Positions 15,372-19,588 of a stretch of DNA of 19,588 nt are shown here, piece after piece. This DNA comes from Fidelibacterota bacterium. GTDB taxonomy: Bacteria > Fidelibacterota > JAANXI01. The stretch is taken from contig JAANXI010000125.1 in assembly GCA_018263365.1 (NCBI GenBank), positions 1 through 19,588 on the forward strand, in the 5' to 3' direction. Both the position numbers and the translations under genes were made by a program. The notes under the pieces were generated by a model. The model did no database searches, was not told where the DNA came from, and saw nothing but the letters and a program-made list of their open reading frames with translations. The number at the start of each line of letters is the position of its first letter. The first letter of the stretch is position 1.

Positions 15372-16491
15372 GGTCCTGCATTGCCTCAGCTGAAAGTTCA
15401 AGTAATCTAATGGCTAACTCATCCTTGGGCATGAGCGGAAGTGAGTGTGCCTCACCTGCACTGGTAAAGACAGTTGCTTTGTTTGTTTCATGCCGGAATG
15501 CCGCACCGGCCTCACGGGGATTATTGGCGACTATCATGTCCAGCGACTTTCGTTTCAGTTTAGCTTTCGAATTTTGTGCAACATTCTCAGTCTCTACACT
15601 AAAACCGACCAAAAATTGGTCCGTTTTTTTGGATGCCAGCGAAGCAAGAACATCAACAGCGGGTTCGCATTCGATGCGTATCGTTGATTGCTTTTTCAGT
15701 TTGTTCTTTGCTACGTTGATTGGTTTCAGGTCTTCCACGGCAGCAGCCGCGTAGACGATGTCGGCATCGTTGAAAAAATTTAGTGCCGCTTCTAGCATCT
15801 CATCAGCCGTGCGGACATCTGCCCTGTCCACCCCGTACGGCGTATCGAGGCTTACCGGACCGGTGATCAGGGTAACTTTCGCCCCGTGAATAGCTGCCTG
15901 TCGCGCAAGAGCGAACCCCATTTTACCGCTGCTTCTATTGGTAATGTAACGAATGGGATCGATATCCTCCTGTGTTGGGCCAGCGGTGACAAGCACTTTC
16001 TTTCCTGTCCACCTATTTTCCGGCGTACATTTTGTGGCAATGTATTCTAACACGGGGCTCCAGGTTCCCGCGAATTCTAAATTTTCGAGAGTCTGGTGCG
16101 CCTCAGAAATCTCCGGAGCAACGTAAAGAAATGATTGCTTTTCGGACCTTTTCAATGCATTCGCGAAATTGGACAGCGAGTGTTGCTTTGAAAAATCCAG
16201 GATGAGTCGAACATCTGCAGATTGAAATGAAGAACGGGCTCCGATACTATGAACGGAGCCAGTTTCGAAGGTTGAAGTCTTGCCAAACTGCTGAAAGTAA
16301 TCCTGGGTAGTGTATCGGAGTGTATCCTGGTCAACCCAGCAGCGGATGTTTACCTCAGTATCTGCCTCCAGCCGGGAGAACAGTTTCAGTACCGGCCAGG
16401 CTTCACTTCCGCCGGAAAGGACTATACCAAGTAAGCGTCCCCGCAGCCGGTTATTCGGAATCTTCAGATTCGGCTGCTTCGAGCTCGCCAT
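15361..16491 (-). CDS. coaBC: CoaBC-like protein: intact phosphopantothenoylcysteine synthetase, eroded decarboxylase domain
   Basis: Coenzyme A pathway protein of 376 residues. The C-terminal CoaB domain (163-376), which joins 4'-phosphopantothenate to cysteine, is well preserved: VLVTAGPTQEDIDPIRYITN (167-186), RSSGKMGFALA, AAAVEDLKP, the NKLKK lysines, LVGFSVETEN and MIVANNP. The N-terminal CoaC domain (about 19-155) is short and badly diverged. The GGIAAYK start reads SGGSEAWPVLK, the PATANT motif reads LDFSKQH, and the PAMNxxM segment reads PEISEAHQ. His81 may match the active-site histidine. FMN-dependent decarboxylation is therefore doubtful. The only in-frame conventional start is the ATG at 16491, overlapping rpoZ by 41 bases, with GGAAG nine bases upstream. 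Confidence 0.9.
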   Translation of the reverse strand: MASSKQPNLKIPNNRLRGRLLGIVLSGGSEAWPVLKLFSRLEADTEVNIRCWVDQDTLRYTTQDYFQQFGKTSTFETGSVHSIGARSSFQSADVRLILDFSKQHSLSNFANALKRSEKQSFLYVAPEISEAHQTLENLEFAGTWSPVLEYIATKCTPENRWTGKKVLVTAGPTQEDIDPIRYITNRSSGKMGFALARQAAIHGAKVTLITGPVSLDTPYGVDRADVRTADEMLEAALNFFNDADIVYAAAAVEDLKPINVAKNKLKKQSTIRIECEPAVDVLASLASKKTDQFLVGFSVETENVAQNSKAKLKRKSLDMIVANNPREAGAAFRHETNKATVFTSAGEAHSLPLMPKDELAIRLLELSAEAMQDHAG

Positions 16492-16786
16492 CTTCTGAAT
16501 CTTCCATATCTTCGCCCTTATATCGAAAGGTCAGTTCGCCGTTTAGCATTTCCCGGATGGCGAATGTCGGTGCTTTCTCGATGCTATCAAAATCCACGCC
16601 TTCCAGATCTTCGCGGTCTAATCCGGCCTCTTCTTCATCGGCATCATCCATAAATGCCGGGAGTTCCATCTTTGCTAACCGTTCGGCGTTCACCTGGCGG
16701 GCCCGTTTGGCCATCACGATGATTGCCTCGAATGTATCGGGAGTCTGTTCTTCCAGTTCCCGAAAAGAAATGGTTTCAACTGCCAT
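16451..16786 (-). CDS. rpoZ: RNA polymerase omega subunit, with acidic insertion and tail
   Basis: Small RNA polymerase subunit that helps beta-prime fold and, in proteobacteria, contributes to ppGpp binding. The core motif FEAIIVMAKRARQVN is at 19-33 and a second helix with KAPTFAIREMLNGEL at 71-85, so the family call is good. At 111 residues it is longer than many omegas. Residues 46-68 and 91-111 are almost entirely acidic or small (DDADEEEAGLDREDLEG; EDMEDSEDGELEAAESEDSE), probably disordered. GGAGG nine bases before the ATG supports the start. It overlaps gmk by 11 bases upstream and coaBC by 41 bases downstream. Confidence 0.92.
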   Translation of the reverse strand: MAVETISFRELEEQTPDTFEAIIVMAKRARQVNAERLAKMELPAFMDDADEEEAGLDREDLEGVDFDSIEKAPTFAIREMLNGELTFRYKGEDMEDSEDGELEAAESEDSE

Positions 16787-17375
16787 TGCTCATTGCCTCC
16801 ATTATTCCTGTGCGTTTATTCTCTATGATTGTTTCTACCTCTTCAACTGTGTCGCTCAGCGAGTTGTTTATGACTTGCCGGTCGAAATGTTTCCCAAAAT
16901 TCATTTCCATAGATATCCGGTGCATCCGGCGTTCGAAGCTGCTCTCAGTCTCCGTCCCCCGGTTAATCAATCGTTCCTTCAGCACCTCCATACTCGGCGG
17001 TCTGATGAAAATAGTCAGGCACTGTTCGCCGTACTTGTCTTTCAGAGTTATCGCACCTTTAACATCAATATCAACCAGCAGTACCTGCTTGTTATCGAGT
17101 GCTTCCTGAACTGCCGAATGCAGGGTTCCGTAATAATTCCCGTGGACTTCTTCGTATTCGTCCAGCGCCCCGGATTCGATCTTTTCTTCAAATTCTTTTT
17201 TGTTTAAAAAGTGATAATCCTTGCCATCGATTTCGTCTGGCCGCGGCTCCCTGGTCGTACAAGAAACCGAAAAAAAATAATCGTCATTGCGTTCGAGCAG
17301 TTTGTGGCAGACCGTCGTTTTCCCCCCGCCCGACGGCGATGCGAAGCAGACCAACAGTCCCGATTTATTCGACAT
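16776..17375 (-). CDS. gmk: Guanylate kinase
   Basis: Phosphorylates GMP to GDP, 199 residues, the usual length. The P-loop SPSGGGKTT is at 13-21. The GMP-binding region has TTREPRPDEIDGKDYHF, the middle has VHGNYYGT, and the core strand LLVDIDVKGA follows. I chose the ATG at 17375 (MSNKSGLLVCFASPSG), which gives a normal kinase N-terminus, an 11-base overlap with yicC and a GGGAG site ten bases upstream. The ATG at 17408 would add 11 basic residues with no family support. Confidence 0.96.
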   Translation of the reverse strand: MSNKSGLLVCFASPSGGGKTTVCHKLLERNDDYFFSVSCTTREPRPDEIDGKDYHFLNKKEFEEKIESGALDEYEEVHGNYYGTLHSAVQEALDNKQVLLVDIDVKGAITLKDKYGEQCLTIFIRPPSMEVLKERLINRGTETESSFERRMHRISMEMNFGKHFDRQVINNSLSDTVEEVETIIENKRTGIMEAMSNGS

Positions 17376-18243
17376 TCTGGACCTGCTCCCGGAGCTTCTC
17401 GATTTCATTTTTACAGTCCACCACTGTGTGAGAAATCGCGGCGTTGTTTGCTTTGGCCCCCATCGTGTTGATTTCCCGATTCATTTCCTGGAGCAGAAAA
17501 TCCAGCTTCTTGCCGATGCTGCCGTCGGAACCCAGCAGATTCCGAAATTGCTTGATATGGCTTGCAAAACGGACGGTCTCCTCTGTGATGTCAACCTTGT
17601 CGGCCTGATAGGCGATCTCCTGTGCGAGTCTGTCTTGATCTACCGGTACGGAATCCAAGAGTTCATCTATGCGGGTTTCCAAATTTTTCCGGGCGATCTG
17701 GCTGTTTTCTTTGGCTTCGTTTTTAATCGTCTCCACAGCTTCTTCAAGCCACGATAGCCGCTGAAGCATATCACCCCGAAGCGATTCGCCCTCTTTCTGG
17801 CGCATGGACTGCACATCCTGCAATGCAGCGTTCAGTACATCCTGAACATTCCCGAACAATTCCGAATCATCCGGTAGTTCCTGCTCGTAACTAATTAAAT
17901 CCGGGATATTCAGGTAATCGCTGATAGCCGGTTTTTTATCCAGGCTCAATTCCTGACGGATTTCCTTAATGAGCCTGTCATAGTTGTTCAGAAAATCCTT
18001 ATTTACCTTCAGATGCGAAAGTTTATCTTCGGTCCCATTGAGCGCAATTTTAACCGATACCTGTCCCCGTTCGAAGTGCTGATTAATTGTTTTTTTTAGG
18101 TCATTCTCATGCAGGGTGATCGCATCCGGCAACCGCATTTTGATATCCAGATACCGGCTGTTCACCGAGCGGACTTCCACAGCCACCGAATAGGTGTCGA
18201 ACTCTTTTTCGTTCCGGCCGTAGCCGGTCATACTGTAAACCAC
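17365..18243 (-). CDS. yicC: YicC family endoribonuclease-like protein
   Basis: A 292-residue YicC/YloC protein; members are reported as endoribonucleases. The N-terminal SMTGYGR (4-10) and VEVRSVNSRYLDIKMRLP (22-39) and the C-terminal KLDFLLQEMNREINTMGAKA with CKNEIEKLREQVQNVE are diagnostic for its two Pfam parts. The start is GTG at 18241-18243, supported by AGAGGAG six bases upstream; starting at the in-frame ATG of SMTGYGR would truncate the motif. It is the first gene of yicC-gmk-rpoZ-coaBC-udg, an order shared in large part by many bacteria. Confidence 0.95.
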   Translation of the reverse strand: MVYSMTGYGRNEKEFDTYSVAVEVRSVNSRYLDIKMRLPDAITLHENDLKKTINQHFERGQVSVKIALNGTEDKLSHLKVNKDFLNNYDRLIKEIRQELSLDKKPAISDYLNIPDLISYEQELPDDSELFGNVQDVLNAALQDVQSMRQKEGESLRGDMLQRLSWLEEAVETIKNEAKENSQIARKNLETRIDELLDSVPVDQDRLAQEIAYQADKVDITEETVRFASHIKQFRNLLGSDGSIGKKLDFLLQEMNREINTMGAKANNAAISHTVVDCKNEIEKLREQVQNVE

Positions 18244-18249
18244 TGGCTG

Positions 18250-18256
18250 CTCCTCT
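18250..18256 (-). promoter_or_regulatory. Ribosome binding site for the GTG start of yicC
   Basis: AGAGGAG on the minus strand, six bases before the GTG at 18241-18243. It fixes the start upstream of the in-frame ATG four codons later. Confidence 0.8.
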
Positions 18257-18272
18257 TTTTCTATAGCGGATA

Positions 18273-18301
18273 AAAATACAATGGTACCGCATCTAAGTCA
18301 A
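18273..18301 (-). promoter_or_regulatory. Sigma70-type promoter for the yicC-gmk-rpoZ-coaBC-udg operon
   Basis: On the minus strand, -35 TTGACT (18296-18301) and -10 TATTTT (18273-18278) are separated by 17 bases. The implied transcription start near 18266 leaves a leader of about 22 bases that contains the yicC ribosome site. Confidence 0.65.
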
Positions 18302-18346
18302 CTTCCGTCTCCGCTCTCCCAACTGGAAAAAAGGAAGTACACTGCT

Positions 18347-18374
18347 TTGTATTCATGCGTGCTATTTGTATTAT
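18347..18374 (+). promoter_or_regulatory. Possible promoter for rqcH
   Basis: On the plus strand, TATTAT at 18369-18374 matches the -10 consensus at five of six positions. The -35 candidate TTGTAT (18347-18352) is poor, with a 16-base spacer. A start near 18381 would give a leader of about 75 bases. A promoter must lie in this gap because the gene diverges from yicC, but the exact position is uncertain. Confidence 0.35.
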
Positions 18375-18417
18375 TATTCGTACTCGAAACCGAACACCAA
18401 CGCAATCGAACAACATT

Positions 18418-18449
18418 AACACATAAACACTCTAACACGATAACACTGT
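18418..18449 (+). repeat. Four tandem 8-base repeats (AACACnnn) before rqcH
   Basis: AACAC begins at 18418, 18426, 18434 and 18442, exactly eight bases apart, with variable last three bases. The array ends seven bases before the rqcH ATG, where a Shine-Dalgarno sequence would normally lie. The whole leader is poor in G and rich in A and C. It could be an unstructured translation enhancer, a protein-binding array, or chance. Confidence 0.5.
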
Positions 18450-18455
18450 CATTAT

Positions 18456-19588
18456 ATGCATAATCATTGGTTCACCCTCAACAACTACTGGCAGGCGATC
18501 GCTCCAAAGATTACAGGAGCCAGGATCACCCAGGCGTTTACCTACGAAAAAAATGAGTGTAGTTTTATCCTGCTGAAAGATCGGGAACAAATCCGCATTG
18601 ACTACTCCGGTCGCAGCGAACTGCCGTATATGGTGCTCAAAGACGGATTAAACATTCCTCGGAGAAAAGTCCTGCTATTTGACTCGCTGTATGATACCGC
18701 GATCACAGAAATTTCAATGATTCCCGGCGACCGGATACTGCGCTGGCGACTGGAGGATGACACAACCTTGTATTTCGAATTCTTCGGCGGATCGCCGAAT
18801 ATTTTCCAGGCGGATGCGAGTGGCAACATTCTCAGTTCCTTCAAAGATATGGGCCGTGATCACGTACCGGATTTTCGGGATTTCTCGGGCTACTCCTATC
18901 CTCTCCCGGAAGATTTGGAAAGCACCTTTCCTGATGCATTAAACGAATTTTCGGAAAAGTCTATTAAGAATGTACTGACACAACTGCTGCCCCACTGGAC
19001 GGGTGCCCTCGCTCGAGAGACCGTCCACCGTGCAGGAATCGATCTGGATATGCAGACGAAGGATGTACCGGAGCAATTACGTGAAGGGCTCGCTTCAGCA
19101 GCAAAACGTATGATAGACGAAATTGAAGAGGATAATGCGTTTATCTCCCGGCTTCCGCACCCGGAATTCAGTTTGTTAGAACTCCACCACAAATCCGATG
19201 TCATCTGGGATTTGGAAATGGACATCGAGGAAGCCTACGGAAAATACATCGGTGTATATTATCGTGGCAGAAAATTTCGGAATCTCCATTCCAACCTGAA
19301 AAAACTGCTAGGTAACAAAATCGAGCGGCTCCAACGGCGGATGGAGAAACAACAAGACGACCTGAATAATTGGGAATCGGCAGAAACGTACCGGAGATAC
19401 GGGGACCTCCTCATGGCTAATCTGCACGATTTAGAGCAGGGAGCGCAGGAAGCCGAAGTTGAGGACATCATTGGAGATGGGGGACAAATTACCATCCCGC
19501 TGAAGCCGGACCTCTCCATCGTTGATAACGCACAGGCTTTTTATGAAAAAGCCAAGAAAACAACCCGTGGCCGGAAGGCGCTGCAAAA
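18456..19588 (+). CDS. rqcH: RqcH/NFACT family ribosome quality control protein (C-terminus cut by window edge)
   Basis: Homologue of bacterial RqcH and eukaryotic Rqc2/NEMF. In bacteria RqcH binds obstructed 50S subunits and recruits tRNA-Ala to add C-terminal alanine tails that mark nascent chains for degradation. Older databases call it fibronectin-binding protein. The first 377 residues are present; the usual length is about 530-580. The N-terminal NFACT domain includes Asp92-Arg93 in PGDRILRW, matching the DR pair needed for tailing. A helix-hairpin-helix-like region follows. The coiled-coil hairpin begins near 288 (LKKLLGNKIERLQRRMEKQ) and leads into YRRYGDLLMANL and ITIPLKP. An in-frame stop at 18441 makes the ATG at 18456 the only start. 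No Shine-Dalgarno sequence is visible. Confidence 0.93.
   Translation, partial: MHNHWFTLNNYWQAIAPKITGARITQAFTYEKNECSFILLKDREQIRIDYSGRSELPYMVLKDGLNIPRRKVLLFDSLYDTAITEISMIPGDRILRWRLEDDTTLYFEFFGGSPNIFQADASGNILSSFKDMGRDHVPDFRDFSGYSYPLPEDLESTFPDALNEFSEKSIKNVLTQLLPHWTGALARETVHRAGIDLDMQTKDVPEQLREGLASAAKRMIDEIEEDNAFISRLPHPEFSLLELHHKSDVIWDLEMDIEEAYGKYIGVYYRGRKFRNLHSNLKKLLGNKIERLQRRMEKQQDDLNNWESAETYRRYGDLLMANLHDLEQGAQEAEVEDIIGDGGQITIPLKPDLSIVDNAQAFYEKAKKTTRGRKALQ

Noticed and set aside
16320..17207. Long plus-strand open frame of 295 codons
   Set aside because: It lies antisense across coaBC, rpoZ and gmk, all well supported by motifs; its product is Ser/Arg/Pro-rich and has no recognisable domain. 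It is a shadow frame.
18281..18463. Small plus-strand frame of 60 codons in the rqcH-yicC gap
   Set aside because: It overlaps both putative promoters and the rqcH start; no family resemblance and the translation is low in complexity at its end.
1..19588. Mobile element, CRISPR, phage, toxin-antitoxin or defence system
   Set aside because: No transposase, integrase, repeat-spacer array or nuclease-effector gene was seen; every sizeable frame is a housekeeping gene, an envelope protein or a shadow.

Overview
The window is a densely packed stretch of bacterial chromosome made almost entirely of housekeeping genes. Twenty-three of its twenty-four supported genes lie on the minus strand, so in transcription order the window reads from right to left. 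The last gene, rqcH, is on the plus strand and runs off the right edge. The organism is a diderm: it has apolipoprotein N-acyltransferase, a periplasmic HtrA protease, phosphatidylethanolamine synthesis and Tat translocase subunits. All three precursors with a cleavable signal peptide place Gln directly after the predicted cleavage site. One unknown protein resembles the DUF5683/P13-like envelope proteins common in the Fibrobacteres-Chlorobi-Bacteroidetes superphylum. I therefore suspect an FCB-related lineage (Neomarinimicrobiota, Calditrichota, Balneolota or similar). Most genes have recognisable Shine-Dalgarno sequences, unlike classical Bacteroidetes. The lineage assignment is tentative.

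Right part (about 14.6-19.6 kb): a divergent promoter region separates rqcH (+) from the operon yicC-gmk-rpoZ-coaBC-udg (-). A good sigma70-type promoter and a GTG start with a strong ribosome binding site precede yicC. The CoaC half of the CoaBC protein looks degenerate. Middle part (10.5-14.6 kb): dnaB and the bifunctional (p)ppGpp enzyme relA/spoT follow their own promoter. An HU/IHF gene comes next and ends in a clear rho-independent terminator.

Left part (0.1-10.5 kb): ruvX starts only 9-10 bases beyond that terminator hairpin. It opens a long co-directional run: ruvX-lnt-two unknown envelope genes-ecfT-truA-htrA-purB-psd-pssA-purS-purQ-DUF4321-tatA-tatA. Many junctions overlap by exactly 4 or 11 bases. 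The run mixes envelope biogenesis (lnt, psd, pssA, htrA, tatA), purine synthesis (purB, purS, purQ), tRNA modification (truA) and vitamin or metal uptake (ecfT).

I see no mobile elements, CRISPR arrays, RNA genes or defence islands, and no clear new multi-gene system. The points most worth a second look are the lnt start, which appears to be ATA; the eroded CoaC domain; the Gln+1 pattern of exported proteins; the 8-base AACAC repeats in the rqcH leader; and the terminator abutting ruvX.
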